This document shows, piece by piece, positions 45,048 to 54,728 of a stretch of DNA of 64,000 nt. Origin of the DNA: Acidithiobacillus acidisediminis (GTDB lineage Bacteria; Pseudomonadota; Gammaproteobacteria; Acidithiobacillales; Acidithiobacillaceae); the NCBI RefSeq assembly GCF_023277115.1, contig NZ_JALQCS010000001.1, positions 2,288,001 through 2,352,000 of the forward strand, written 5' to 3'. Positions within the stretch are counted from its first letter, which is position 1, and each line of letters opens with the position of its first letter. The notes under the pieces are model-generated. The model worked only from the letters and a program-made list of their open reading frames with translations. It did no database searches and had not been told where the DNA came from. The translations under genes and the position numbers were made by a program.

Positions 45048-48000
45048 TTAATGAAAATCGCGTGAAATACCGGTTAACAGCGGTGGTATACGCGCGCTCA
45101 GATCCACGAGTTCCTCGACAATGATGTTGTGCACATAGGGCCCCGTCTTTTCCAGGCGTCCCTGAATGGCCAGCAATCTACCGCGCAGAATCTGCCGTCG
45201 CCACTGTTCGACGCGTTGTGGCCAGACAATGAGATTGGCACGACCCGACTCATCTTCGATGGTCAAAAACACGGTTCCATGGGCTGTGCCTGGACGCTGA
45301 CGATGAGTCACCATTCCTGCCAAGCGCACCTGCGTACCACTAGAGCGACGCAAGGACTGGGCAATGCTGTCGTACCCGGATCGCTGCAAACGTGTACGCA
45401 GAAATGCCAGGGGATGTGGCCCAAGACTCAGACCCAGCTGCTGGTAGTCTTCTACACAGAGTTCCTGGGCAGGGGCAGGTGGCAAGCCTGATGCCTTGAC
45501 TGATGGCATCGGTGGGAGTGGCAAGGCAGCATTTTTGCGTAGCGCCAATACCTGCCACAACGCCTCGCGACGATTTCCCAACAAGGGATCAAACGCTCCG
45601 GCACGGGCAAGCGTTTCCAAACTACGCCGCCCTACTCCAGCATCATGAAACAAAATGGCAGGGTCCAGGGCAGCACTCGTAGCGCGCCAAGCCAAGCAGC
45701 GCTCAGCTTCTTCACGCGGCAAGCCTTTGATCTGATGCAAGCCCAATCGCAAGCGTTGCCCACGAGCACGACTTTCCCAATGACTGCGCTGGATGTCCAC
45801 TGGCAGCACCGTCACCCCTTGTCGCTTGGCCTCTTGCACAATTTGTGCGGGCGCGTAAAACCCCATGGGCTGACTATTCAGCAAGGCGGCGGCAAATATG
45901 GCGGGGTGATGGCACTTGATCCAGGCGGAAGCATACACCAGGAGCGCAAAACTGGCGGCGTGAGACTCCGGAAAACCATATTCGGCAAAGCCACGAATCT
46001 GCTCGCAGAGTTGCTGGGCAAACTCCACCGCATACCCTCGCGCCGCCAAGCCTTGCAACAAGCGCTCCTGATACGGGCCTAGATTACCCTTGCGTCGCCA
46101 GGCGGCCATGGCGCGGCGCAGGCCATCGGCAGCGTCGCCATCAAAGCCTGCCGCGTCCATGGCAATCTGCATTACCTGTTCCTGGAAAATAGGGATACCC
46201 AGGGTACGCTCGAGAACCTTTTGCACCTCGGGGCCAGGATAGGAGATTTTTTCCCGTCCCGCCCGGCGCCGTAGATAGGGATGAACCATGCCCCCCTGAA
46301 TCGGACCTGGACGAATAATGGCCACCTCGATTACGAGATCATAAAAACAGCGCGGCCGTAGCCGGGGTAGCATACTCATCTGCGCCCGCGACTCTACTTG
46401 AAATACCCCAAGACTCTCCGCGCGTTGCAACATCTTATAGACCGCAGGGTCTTCGCGAGGAATTGCCGCCAGGTCGCTGCCCAGATCAGTAAGCGCGCGC
46501 CGCAAGACACTGAGCATCCCCAAAGCCAGCAGATCCACTTTGAGAATTCCCAGCAGATCCAGATCGTTCTTATCCCACTGCAGTAGCGTCCGCTCGGGCA
46601 TTCGTGCGGGCTCGATAGGCACCAGACTCGATAGGGGGGCTTGAGAAAGCACCATCCCACCAACGTGCTGCGACAGATGGCGGGGCATACCGACCAAGGC
46701 GTTCACGACGATGATCAAACGCTGAATGGCCGCACTTTGCGGATCAAAACCGGCTTCCTGCAAGCGTTCCGGCAGTACTTTACGGCCATCCCACCAAGCC
46801 AGATGGCGACTGAGCTGATCCTGCTCAGCGGGAGAAAAGCCCAAGGCACGAGCTGCATCACGCATTGCACTACGCGGACGATAATGAATGATTGTCGCGG
46901 TCAAGGCGGCATGTTGCCGACCATAACGGGTAAAAACAAACTGAATCACCTCTTCCCGGCGCTCATGCTCAAAATCTACGTCGATATCTGGCGGCTCGCC
47001 GCGTTCCCGGGATAAAAAACGAGAGAAGAGCAAATGGGCACGGGCAGGATCCACCTCGGTAATCCCCAAGGCATAACAAAGCACGGAGTTGGCCGCCGAA
47101 CCACGCCCCTGACAGAGGATGGCGCGACTCTTGGCAAAACAGACAATCTCATACACCGTCAGGAAATAATTAGCATAATCAAGTTCGGCAACAATGCGCA
47201 GCTCTTCTGCCAATTGTTCTTGCACTGCTGCTGGAATTCCTGCAGGGTAGCGTTGCTGCAAACCTTTTTCAGCCTCCTGCTGCAGATATTGCTGCGGACT
47301 GTTTTGCTCTGGGCAGGCACCCTGCGGATAGATATAGCGCAATTCTGCCAGAGAAAAATGGCAGCGCTGCACGATCTGTACAGTCTCAGCAAGTAAATCT
47401 GCTGGATAGAGTTGTCCCAAACGCTGACGCGAACGCAGGTGGCATTCCCCATTTTTCGGCAGCGCCCAACCCAACTCCTGTAGCGGCTTGCCTTGACGAA
47501 TAGCCGTTAGCACATCCAGTACAAAGCGCTCTCCACGGCGCGCCATACGCGCTCCCGTACAAGCCACCGCAGACAAGGAAAAATGCTCTTGCCAGCGGCG
47601 CAATCCCGCCAAATGCTCCTGGTGATCACCACTACAACGCAAAGAAAGACCGAGCCATAAGCGCTCTCTTCCCCAGGAAGAACAAAGGGATGCAATGTAT
47701 TCTCCAGCCTGCTGCGGCTCTTGCCGGTAATCTGGAAGCACAATCGCCAAAAGCCCCACGAGGGGGAGCAAATCAGCCAAAAAAGCTCGATAGCCCCCCT
47801 TTTCTGCCCGACTGCGAGCCAGCGTGATCAACTGCGCCAGAGCGGTATACCCTTGTCGATTCTCGATCAACAAGATGGTTTCCAGCCCCTCTTCCAATCG
47901 CAGCGTTGCGCCCAGGAGTAAGGGCAAAGCAATCGACTGGGCATGGGTGTGGGCACGCGGCGCACTATACAGCGCACATTCCTCGGTAATGGCCAAGGCG

Positions 48001-48119
48001 GCGTAGCCCAGTTCCTTGGCACGATCGAGCAAGTCTTCTACTTCTGCCGTAGCCTGTAGAAAGCTAAGATTGCTCAGACAATGCAGTTCGGCATAGGACG
48101 GCTCAGGCGAAGTAGCCAT
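45048..48119 (-). CDS. dnaE2: DnaE2, error-prone DNA polymerase III alpha-type
   Basis: 1023 residues from MATSPEPSYAELHCLSNLSF. PHP domain at the N terminus (AELHCLSNLSFLQATAE, LAITEECAL), polymerase active site PPDIDVDFEHERREEV with Asp 378, 380 and 382, finger and OB domains toward the C terminus (LAGMVTHRQRPGTAHGTVFL, in part). DnaE2 is the polymerase of the SOS mutasome and acts with ImuA and ImuB in damage-induced mutagenesis. The start overlaps imuB by 17 bases; a longer frame to 48398 reads back into imuB and is spurious. Confidence 0.95.
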   Translation of the reverse strand: MATSPEPSYAELHCLSNLSFLQATAEVEDLLDRAKELGYAALAITEECALYSAPRAHTHAQSIALPLLLGATLRLEEGLETILLIENRQGYTALAQLITLARSRAEKGGYRAFLADLLPLVGLLAIVLPDYRQEPQQAGEYIASLCSSWGRERLWLGLSLRCSGDHQEHLAGLRRWQEHFSLSAVACTGARMARRGERFVLDVLTAIRQGKPLQELGWALPKNGECHLRSRQRLGQLYPADLLAETVQIVQRCHFSLAELRYIYPQGACPEQNSPQQYLQQEAEKGLQQRYPAGIPAAVQEQLAEELRIVAELDYANYFLTVYEIVCFAKSRAILCQGRGSAANSVLCYALGITEVDPARAHLLFSRFLSRERGEPPDIDVDFEHERREEVIQFVFTRYGRQHAALTATIIHYRPRSAMRDAARALGFSPAEQDQLSRHLAWWDGRKVLPERLQEAGFDPQSAAIQRLIIVVNALVGMPRHLSQHVGGMVLSQAPLSSLVPIEPARMPERTLLQWDKNDLDLLGILKVDLLALGMLSVLRRALTDLGSDLAAIPREDPAVYKMLQRAESLGVFQVESRAQMSMLPRLRPRCFYDLVIEVAIIRPGPIQGGMVHPYLRRRAGREKISYPGPEVQKVLERTLGIPIFQEQVMQIAMDAAGFDGDAADGLRRAMAAWRRKGNLGPYQERLLQGLAARGYAVEFAQQLCEQIRGFAEYGFPESHAASFALLVYASAWIKCHHPAIFAAALLNSQPMGFYAPAQIVQEAKRQGVTVLPVDIQRSHWESRARGQRLRLGLHQIKGLPREEAERCLAWRATSAALDPAILFHDAGVGRRSLETLARAGAFDPLLGNRREALWQVLALRKNAALPLPPMPSVKASGLPPAPAQELCVEDYQQLGLSLGPHPLAFLRTRLQRSGYDSIAQSLRRSSGTQVRLAGMVTHRQRPGTAHGTVFLTIEDESGRANLIVWPQRVEQWRRQILRGRLLAIQGRLEKTGPYVHNIIVEELVDLSARIPPLLTGISRDFH

Positions 48120-49515
48120 GCAGGAAATAGTGGCCGGAGCGGCGATCGCGAAAGACCCAGCACTCTGCCCCATCGATACGCCGCCAACGAAAGTAGTCCC
48201 GGCTACAATCCCTGCCATCCCACCAACCACCCTCAATTCGTTCCAATTCTGCGGGCTCAGGTAAGAAAACCGGTGTGATTGCCTCCGGTTGAGGCAGCAA
48301 CCACAAGGGACGCGGTGGGCAATCTGGCAGGGGAAAATGATCTTGTGGTCTATCAGGGGCCAGAACACGCCAAGCATATTCCGGGCGATGATCGGCATGG
48401 ACCTGCACGCGATACACCTGATCCACGCCCAACCGAGCGCGCCAACGATCGAGTAATCGTCCTTGTTGCCGCGCCAAATCCTGCTCCCACAAACTGCCCT
48501 GCTCTCCTATCCAGTCTTGCGCATCGAGGGTACGCAGTTGTAGATAACGTATGGGAAAATCCCAGGAATATCGCAGCAATTTCTCTTGCCAGAGCTGCAG
48601 AAAAAACTCCGGACTGGTTAGCGGATCGCGGCTATGCAGCTGGGCGCAATATTGCTCATCAGCCCGTCCCCGCAAGCGCAACTCCCAGCCAGAGCTGGCA
48701 CGGTGCCGCAAGCGTAAGCGTAACTCCTGAAAAGCACGGCGCAAAGAAAAACGCAATTCTTCCCAACTACTAACTTCCTGCAATAAAGGGAAAGAAACCA
48801 GAAACTCTTCCTGTACAGGCCAAGCATTCCGGGGGTCGGCTTCCTCACCCCGCATCCGGGCAAAAAAGCGTTCCCACTCGGGACCAAAGCGAAGCGCTCG
48901 CTCCTGCGGATCAAGCCGCATCCAATCCGCGCAAGTCTGCAGTCCTAAGCTTTGCCACAGTGCCCGAAGATGATCCGGCGCGGGAAACAATGAGAGGGGA
49001 AAGGCATGCCAACAATCGGCAAAGCTTTCCTGTGCAGGGCATTGGCACAACGCAGCATCGCTACATTGCCAAGCGAGCAATGCCGCCGCCAGGGGCGTAG
49101 CGGCCAACCCCAGGCGATAACTCAACCTCTCTCCAGCAAAATCGTAAATCGCCTGTAGTAATGTCGCAGCGTTTTCCCGCCATAGTCGATTGCCTTGCAG
49201 TTCCACCGCCAATACATGCGGCCACTCCGTGAGGGCTACTACCTGCGGCCCCCAGGCATACAGGAGCTGAGCAGCGCGATCCAGAAGGTTATGCTCCTGC
49301 TCTGCTGCGCGCGCCACCATCTGGATCTCTGGTGCCAGGGCCTTGGCTTGTGCCGTACTCATTCCGATCTGCAGGCCCTGCCTGACAGCTCCGCGATCCA
49401 TCTGCCAAACACGCTGTCGGGCATCCGCAACCCACACCCCGGGCAAACGACCATCCAGATTCCAGAGCTCTGCCGCCAGGGCCGGGAAAACCAGCGCCAG
49501 CCACTGCTGCGCCAT
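48103..49515 (-). CDS. imuB: ImuB, catalytically inactive Y-family polymerase homologue
   Basis: 470 residues. Y-family layout is present (WLALVFPALAAELWN at the N terminus, QIGMSTAQAKALAP, a little-finger region near 230-330), but the catalytic Asp and Asp-Glu motifs are absent, as is usual for ImuB. It links DnaE2 to the beta clamp and to ImuA. Cassette position between imuA and dnaE2 confirms it. Confidence 0.93.
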   Translation of the reverse strand: MAQQWLALVFPALAAELWNLDGRLPGVWVADARQRVWQMDRGAVRQGLQIGMSTAQAKALAPEIQMVARAAEQEHNLLDRAAQLLYAWGPQVVALTEWPHVLAVELQGNRLWRENAATLLQAIYDFAGERLSYRLGLAATPLAAALLAWQCSDAALCQCPAQESFADCWHAFPLSLFPAPDHLRALWQSLGLQTCADWMRLDPQERALRFGPEWERFFARMRGEEADPRNAWPVQEEFLVSFPLLQEVSSWEELRFSLRRAFQELRLRLRHRASSGWELRLRGRADEQYCAQLHSRDPLTSPEFFLQLWQEKLLRYSWDFPIRYLQLRTLDAQDWIGEQGSLWEQDLARQQGRLLDRWRARLGVDQVYRVQVHADHRPEYAWRVLAPDRPQDHFPLPDCPPRPLWLLPQPEAITPVFLPEPAELERIEGGWWDGRDCSRDYFRWRRIDGAECWVFRDRRSGHYFLHGYFA

Positions 49516-49524
49516 GTGCCCAGC

Positions 49525-50151
49525 TCAAATCGCCAACGGCAATTCCAGATTGGCCGCGGCAACGCCCGCACCGCGCCGCTTTTCCACCTGGACCTGAGTT
49601 TGCCCCGCCGCTGGCTGCAAGCGTAAGCGTAAGGCGGCAGAACTCCGGCTACTCACGGCGTCACGATAAAAGAAAAAACCCAGGCTATTTCCTGCCTCAG
49701 CGGCCAATTGCAAACGCCGCTGCGTGCTATCTTCCAGAGTGGGAGGCCAAGCCAGCACTGCACTACAGGTACCGGAACGCAGGGCCGATTCCAGCGCCCA
49801 AAGTTGATCCTGGCGCTGACGTGGATGGAGCACAAGCATGCGCTCCAGACGGACCCCCGCCGCCGCCAAGGCTGGCGCATAAGGAACATAGGGAGGTAGA
49901 CACCACAGTACCCAGCGCTTTTCCTGCTGACTCAATGCGGCGATAGTCGGTAGCAAGAGGCGTAATTCCCCAATTCCATGGACTTGGCTATGAATCTCCG
50001 TGATTGCGCCCCGTGGCCAACCACCGAGCATATCGCGTAGGGCTGGGTGTCCGGGATCCTGCAGGTGCTTGCGTGCATCTACATCAGCGGATTGAGCGCG
50101 CCATAGACGCTGGGGATGACGGGCTAACAGTTCTTCGACAGCAGTTTTCAT
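49525..50151 (-). CDS. imuA: ImuA, SOS mutasome accessory protein (RecA/SulA-like)
   Basis: 208 residues from MKTAVEELLARHPQ; the ATG overlaps the lexA stop, with AGGAGG just upstream. Family pattern with a central RecA-like core (GGWPRGAITEIHSQVHGIGE, then WVLWCLPPYVPYAPALAAAG) and ELRLLLPTIAAL. It binds RecA and ImuB in other species. Lies directly after lexA and before imuB. Confidence 0.9.
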   Translation of the reverse strand: MKTAVEELLARHPQRLWRAQSADVDARKHLQDPGHPALRDMLGGWPRGAITEIHSQVHGIGELRLLLPTIAALSQQEKRWVLWCLPPYVPYAPALAAAGVRLERMLVLHPRQRQDQLWALESALRSGTCSAVLAWPPTLEDSTQRRLQLAAEAGNSLGFFFYRDAVSSRSSAALRLRLQPAAGQTQVQVEKRRGAGVAAANLELPLAI

Positions 50152-50759
50152 CACAGACCTCCTAAGCGCAGCAATCCGATCACCAGACCTTCCAGGCGGA
50201 GATCTTGCGTACGCAAATCGACTTCTATGGGAGAAAAATCCGGGTTTTCCGGCAACAAAAATACTTGGTGACCATCTTGACGCCAGCGTTTGACGGTAAC
50301 TTCTCCATCCACACGTGCTACGACTACCTGGCCATTTCGCGCTTCGCTGCTTTGCTGTATGGCCAACAAATCGCCATCCAGAATTCCCGCATCGCGCATA
50401 CTCATCCCCTGTACTCGCAGAAGAAAATCGGCTCCAGGAAAGAGTTGTGTGTCTACCGGCAAGCGCTTTTCCTGCAGACTCTCTGCCAGGATGGGCTGAC
50501 CAGCGGGCACCCTGCCAATCACCGGAAGACCCGTTTCTTCCAGAACCTGATGCAGGAGTTGGATACCGCGCGCCCTTCCTTCTTGCAAACGCAAATATCC
50601 TTTGCGCGCCAGGGTCCGCAAATGGCTTTCGGCGGCGTTGGGAGAGCGGAACTGAAAGGCTTGCTGCAGCTCCGCCCGAGTGGGTGGCAAGCCCTGCTTG
50701 GCAATTTGCCCTTCAATCCATTGCAAAATCTGATGTTGCCGACGAGTCAAAGGTTCCAC
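50151..50759 (-). CDS. lexA: LexA, SOS repressor and self-cleaving protease
   Basis: 202 residues from GTG at 50759 (MEPLTRRQHQILQWIEG), the same length as E. coli LexA; GGAGAGGG lies just upstream. An upstream ATG at 50780 would give seven extra residues, begins four bases from the LexA box and has no ribosome-binding site. Residues fit the family: cleavage at A86-G87 (VPAGQ), catalytic S120 (GMSMRD) and K157 (TVKRW). N-terminal winged helix with PPTRAELQQAFQF. First gene of the cassette lexA-imuA-imuB-dnaE2. Confidence 0.96.
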   Translation of the reverse strand: MEPLTRRQHQILQWIEGQIAKQGLPPTRAELQQAFQFRSPNAAESHLRTLARKGYLRLQEGRARGIQLLHQVLEETGLPVIGRVPAGQPILAESLQEKRLPVDTQLFPGADFLLRVQGMSMRDAGILDGDLLAIQQSSEARNGQVVVARVDGEVTVKRWRQDGHQVFLLPENPDFSPIEVDLRTQDLRLEGLVIGLLRLGGL

Positions 50760-50783
50760 GCGATCCCTCTCCATACTCATTAA

Positions 50784-50799
50784 CTGTATTTTTATACAG
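50784..50799. promoter_or_regulatory. LexA box (SOS operator) before lexA
   Basis: CTGTATTTTTATACAG, the CTGT-N8-ACAG consensus in perfect palindromic form. On the minus strand it contains TATAAA, so it overlaps the probable -10 element. Repression by LexA would cover the whole cassette. Confidence 0.93.
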
Positions 50800-50832
50800 T
50801 ATTCTGGGCAAATGCAAGCGCCCGCCTACCCT

Positions 50833-51444
50833 CTAGCGTGGATGCGGGAGAGACCACCGCCGATAGATCGCGAGGGTGCGCAAGGCAAACGTACAAGCAG
50901 CCCCAAACAGCAGACTGATCCAGGAGGGCAACTGTAGCCAGTCGCCGCAAAGCACCAGGACAGAGCCCAATAGGGCCGCGGATGCATAGATTTCGCCACG
51001 CAGCACCACAGGTACTTGTGCTGTCAACACGTCGCGCACCATGCCTCCTCCGATTCCACTGATCATCCCCAGTACCGCCGCCATCTCTGGCGCCAAGCCG
51101 TAGCTCAATGCCTTCTGTGTACCCGTTACCGCGAAAAGTCCCAAACCAGCAGCGTCAAAGAGCAGCACTGGGTACTGCAAGCGCTCAAAATATCGGTGAA
51201 AGAAAAACACCAGCACCCCAGCGCCAATGGCCAGAGCGATTCCATGCCAGTTTTGGATGGATTGCGGCGGGATGGCACCCATCAAAAGATCACGCAGAAT
51301 GCCACCCGATACCGCGGTGACCACTGCCAGCACGAGAATGCCAAAAATATCCAGACTGGCACGTACCCCGCGCATGGCCCCACTCACCGCAAATACAAAA
51401 ATTCCAATAAAGTTAAATAGTTGCAGGAATAAAGAGAAATGCAT
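50833..51444 (-). CDS. TRIC-type trimeric cation channel family (YicG/UPF0126)
   Basis: 203 residues from MHFSLFLQLFNFIG, chosen because the family starts here; the 379-residue frame upstream crosses the SDR gene. Two-fold repeat typical of the family: FAVSGAMRGVRASLDIFGIL and FDAAGLGLFAVTGTQKALSY, each followed by SGGILRDLL or GGGMVRDVL. Six to seven membrane helices. Members conduct monovalent cations. Divergent to the SDR gene. Confidence 0.88.
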   Translation of the reverse strand: MHFSLFLQLFNFIGIFVFAVSGAMRGVRASLDIFGILVLAVVTAVSGGILRDLLMGAIPPQSIQNWHGIALAIGAGVLVFFFHRYFERLQYPVLLFDAAGLGLFAVTGTQKALSYGLAPEMAAVLGMISGIGGGMVRDVLTAQVPVVLRGEIYASAALLGSVLVLCGDWLQLPSWISLLFGAACTFALRTLAIYRRWSLPHPR

Positions 51445-51612
51445 GATAAGACAATACACGGGAAAGTGCGTAGGGTAGCGCATATCCCTACCTACAGAAA
51501 CATGGCCGCAGACCATGATTACCCAGCAGGGCTGTCGATTATTTGTTAGAATCCATCCCCTATCCCACGCGAAGACGATTGTCTTGGCTATGAGAATCAA
51601 GGAGCCTATTCC

Positions 51613-52353
51613 ATGAGCAAACAGCAAAAAACAGCAGTCGTTACTGGTGCTTCCTCGGGCATTGGTGCTGCTACCGTAAAACTCTTGCATACAGAAGGCT
51701 ATCGGATCGTCCTTGGCGCGCGCCGGATGGACCGTTTGCAACAACTGGCCCAACAGGTGGATGGAATCCCTCTCGAGCTCGATGTGACCTCTACGGCGTC
51801 CGTCACCGCCTTTGCCGCCCAGATCGATTTTCCCGTTGATGTCCTGGTGAATAACGCTGGCGGCGCGCTGGGCAAAGAAACTGTAGTGGAATGCAACGAG
51901 GAGCATTGGCTGCAGATGTATCAGAGCAATGTCTTGGGACTTGCCCGCGTCACCCGTGCACTCTGGCCTCATCTACAGCAGTCCCCTGCTGCTACGGTGG
52001 TCAATATCGGCTCCGTTGCCGGAGAGGAAACCTATGTCGGTGGCGCCGGCTACACCGCCTGCAAACATGCCGTACGAGCAATCACCGAGACCATGCGCTT
52101 GGAATGGTTGGGCCAGCCCATTCGGATTACCGAGATCGATCCCGGCCTTGTCGAGACGGAGTTCTCCCTGGTTCGCTTCGCGGGCGACCGCAGCGCCGCC
52201 AAGGCCGTCTATCAGGGCATGACACCATTGGTAGCAGAAGACATCGCGGAGGCCATTCGCTGGGTCCTTTCCCTACCCGAGCATGTCAACATCGATCGCT
52301 TGGTCATCAAACCCCGCGATCAGGCCCGCGTAGACAAGGTCGTTCGGCGCTAA
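51613..52353 (+). CDS. SDR-family NAD(P)-dependent oxidoreductase
   Basis: 246 residues. Rossmann motif TGASSGIG at 11-18, NNAG near 85, catalytic Ser in NIGSVAG and YxxxK in GYTACKHAV. Closest in pattern to YdfG/RutE-like serine or 3-hydroxy-acid dehydrogenases. AAGGAG is upstream of the ATG. The substrate cannot be deduced; the next gene is an ABC exporter five bases downstream. Confidence 0.88.
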   Translation: MSKQQKTAVVTGASSGIGAATVKLLHTEGYRIVLGARRMDRLQQLAQQVDGIPLELDVTSTASVTAFAAQIDFPVDVLVNNAGGALGKETVVECNEEHWLQMYQSNVLGLARVTRALWPHLQQSPAATVVNIGSVAGEETYVGGAGYTACKHAVRAITETMRLEWLGQPIRITEIDPGLVETEFSLVRFAGDRSAAKAVYQGMTPLVAEDIAEAIRWVLSLPEHVNIDRLVIKPRDQARVDKVVRR

Positions 52354-52357
52354 GCCA

Positions 52358-54166
52358 ATGGCAGCCAATCCCTGGCAGCGGCCCACAAGCAAGAATTGGC
52401 ACGCCCTTTTCTCCCTCTTTCCGTTCTTGCGGCCACGGGTATGGCTATTGTTCTTTTACGCACTCGCCCTGTTACTAAGCGCGATGGGCACCCTCGCCCT
52501 GCCGCAGGGGGCACGCTACCTTCTGGACCATGGCTTTCACAACGCCCGCATCCTGTTATTGGCGAGCATTGCGCTACTGCTCTTGGGGATTTTTACTACT
52601 GCAGCACGCGCTGCGCGGGAGGCCCTCGCCACCTGGATCGGACAAAAGGTAGTCGCCGACTTGCGCGAGCAAGTCTTTGCCCATGCCCTGCATTTGCCCG
52701 CGATATTTTACGAAAAATTTCGCACGGGCGAGGTGATTTCCCGCCTGAGCAGTGACGTTACCATCCTCCGCTTCGGACTGGCGGGGGTTCTTGGAGGTGC
52801 ATTACAACATGGCCTGACCCTGATTGGTTCGTTGATCTTGATGGTTGTCACCGCGCCCATCCTCGTGCTCCCGGTGATTGTCATTGTACCCCCGCTGGTT
52901 TGGGTCAACCTGCGTTCCGGTCGCTTGCAGCGAACCTATAGTCGACAGGAGCAAGATTATCTAGCCGACCTTTCTGCGCACACTGAGGAAAGCATCAACG
53001 CCATTCGTACGGTACAGGCACTGACGCGGGAGAGCGCGGCGAGGACCACCTATCAGGAGGGAATTGCTGGCTTACTGCAACAGGTGCGTGGACGGATTCG
53101 CGTACAGGCGGTCGCGTCGCTGCTCAGCGGCTTTCTCATCTTCCTCCTACTCGCTGGGATGCTCTATCTGGGCGGCTGGCGCATTCTGCATCACCGCGGC
53201 AGTCTGGGCGGCCTTACCGCCTTCCTCATCTACGCCATGTTTGCCACCTCTGCGCTCTCCTCTCTTGGCAGTCTGTGGGGGCAACTGGGACGCCTGCTGG
53301 GCGCCATTGAGCGCCTCTTATCTCTGCTGGACCAGAAAACCGAAGAAACTGTCGAGGAAACAGCACATATCTCAAGCCTGGAGTACGAGGAGCATAGCAA
53401 GCCAGCGGCGCTCTCTTTTGAACAGGTGTTTTTCTCCTACCCAAGTCGGCCCGACATCGCCACTCTGGAAGCCATCGACTTGCGCATCGCACCAGGCGAG
53501 CATCTTGCCCTAGTCGGCGCATCCGGAGCAGGGAAAAGTACATTTTTTGAACTGCTACTACGCCACTACGCACCCACTCAGGGACGTATTCTCCTTGATG
53601 GTCAGGATATTGCAGCGCTCCGCGTGCATGACCTACGCCAGCAGATTGCCATTGTACCTCAGCATCCGGCCATCTTTTCCCTTAGCGTGGCGGACAACAT
53701 CCTGCTCGCTCGTCCCGGTGCCTCGACAGCAGCCTTGCGCGCCGCCATGCGTGCAGCGCGGGTGGATGAGTTTGCCGATCAACTCCCGGAGGGAATTGAT
53801 ACCCACGTAGGCGAGAAAGGGATTACCCTCTCTGGCGGCCAACGCCAGCGGATCGCCATTGCCCGTGCCCTGTTGCGAGACCCGCGGATTCTCATTCTCG
53901 ACGAAGCCACCAGTGCTCTCGACGCCGAAAATGAGCGATTGATCCAGGAGGCGCTGGCCACGCTCATTCGTGGACGAACCACGTTGGTTGCGGCCCACCG
54001 ACTGGCTACCATTCGCGATGCGGATCGCATTGTCGTGCTGGAATCTGGCCGCATCACCGCCATTGGCAACCATGCCCGGCTGCTCGCGCAATCCCCGGTG
54101 TATCGCCACTTCGCCAGTTTACAGTCTCTTGACGAGCAACCAGAGTCCATAGCCGCATCGTCGTGA
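52358..54166 (+). CDS. ABC exporter, fused membrane and ATPase domains
   Basis: 602 residues: six membrane helices in residues 25-320, then the nucleotide-binding domain with GASGAGKST (Walker A), LSGGQ signature, RILILDEATSALD (Walker B) and AHRLATI (H-loop). Arrangement and motifs match the MsbA/multidrug class (type IV exporters), acting as a homodimer. Substrate may be a lipid, drug or peptide. It follows the SDR gene by four bases and is probably in the same operon. Confidence 0.92.
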   Translation: MAANPWQRPTSKNWHALFSLFPFLRPRVWLLFFYALALLLSAMGTLALPQGARYLLDHGFHNARILLLASIALLLLGIFTTAARAAREALATWIGQKVVADLREQVFAHALHLPAIFYEKFRTGEVISRLSSDVTILRFGLAGVLGGALQHGLTLIGSLILMVVTAPILVLPVIVIVPPLVWVNLRSGRLQRTYSRQEQDYLADLSAHTEESINAIRTVQALTRESAARTTYQEGIAGLLQQVRGRIRVQAVASLLSGFLIFLLLAGMLYLGGWRILHHRGSLGGLTAFLIYAMFATSALSSLGSLWGQLGRLLGAIERLLSLLDQKTEETVEETAHISSLEYEEHSKPAALSFEQVFFSYPSRPDIATLEAIDLRIAPGEHLALVGASGAGKSTFFELLLRHYAPTQGRILLDGQDIAALRVHDLRQQIAIVPQHPAIFSLSVADNILLARPGASTAALRAAMRAARVDEFADQLPEGIDTHVGEKGITLSGGQRQRIAIARALLRDPRILILDEATSALDAENERLIQEALATLIRGRTTLVAAHRLATIRDADRIVVLESGRITAIGNHARLLAQSPVYRHFASLQSLDEQPESIAASS

Positions 54167-54362
54167 TCTGACAACAATATTACAAAATATTTTCAAACGG
54201 TTAAGGGAAGGCCCCAATCCACGTCGGGTCATCGCAACAATAATGCGATCTTCTAGCCGAGCAGATAACGTATATCCCATTGTTTTGTTTTGTTTTTTAT
54301 TGTTGGCACAGCGTTTGCTTAATCCGGATGCAGTTCACTGTTACTTTTTGAGGAGAAATTCC

Positions 54363-54614
54363 ATGTCTGTCAAAACTTCCGCTATCGTTGTTGCCTTGGC
54401 TTCCTTGTTTGCCGTCTCCAGCGCCTTCGCCACCACCTCTGCTGCTACTTCGGCAAAGCCTGCAGCGAAGGTGGAAACCCACAAAGCGCCGATGAAGAAG
54501 GAAATGAAGAAGGTCGAGCACAAGACTCCGGTCAAGAAAGAGATGAAGAAAGTCGAGCACAAGGCTCCGGTCAAGAAGATGGAAGCCAAAAAAGCTGAGG
54601 CCAAGAAGAGCTAA
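54363..54614 (+). CDS. Exported Lys-rich repeat protein, acid-shock (Asr)-like
   Basis: 83 residues from MSVKTSAIVVALASLFAVSS, a signal peptide ending in AFA, preceded by AGGAG. The mature part is a short tandem repeat: about 14-residue units built on MKKEMKKVEHK(T/A)PV, repeated two and a half times, then KKAEAKKS. Composition and layout resemble Asr acid-shock proteins, which are periplasmic and basic. Fits an acidophile; the link to acid is inferred. Confidence 0.75.
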   Translation: MSVKTSAIVVALASLFAVSSAFATTSAATSAKPAAKVETHKAPMKKEMKKVEHKTPVKKEMKKVEHKAPVKKMEAKKAEAKKS

Positions 54615-54640
54615 TAGCTTTAATCAAGCGGCAACAAGCT

Positions 54641-54658
54641 GGGGGCCAATTGGCCCCC
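54641..54658. terminator. Perfect 18-bp palindrome after the Asr-like gene
   Basis: GGGGGCCAATTGGCCCCC, 27 bases after the stop. A very GC-rich stem with no T run beyond ATACTTTAT, so a terminator is likely but not certain; a protein-binding site is possible. Confidence 0.5.
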
Positions 54659-54728
54659 ATACTTTATCCGGAACTCCCGTGCGGTATGATAGCCTAACGT
54701 AAAAGCAATTGCCGGACGTCAAGCGACC

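Noticed and set aside
48120-48398. N-terminal extension of dnaE2
   Set aside because: Lies within imuB in another frame; DnaE2 homology begins at the ATG at 48119.
51445-51972. 176-residue N-terminal extension of the TRIC channel
   Set aside because: Antisense to the SDR gene; the family begins at MHFSLF.
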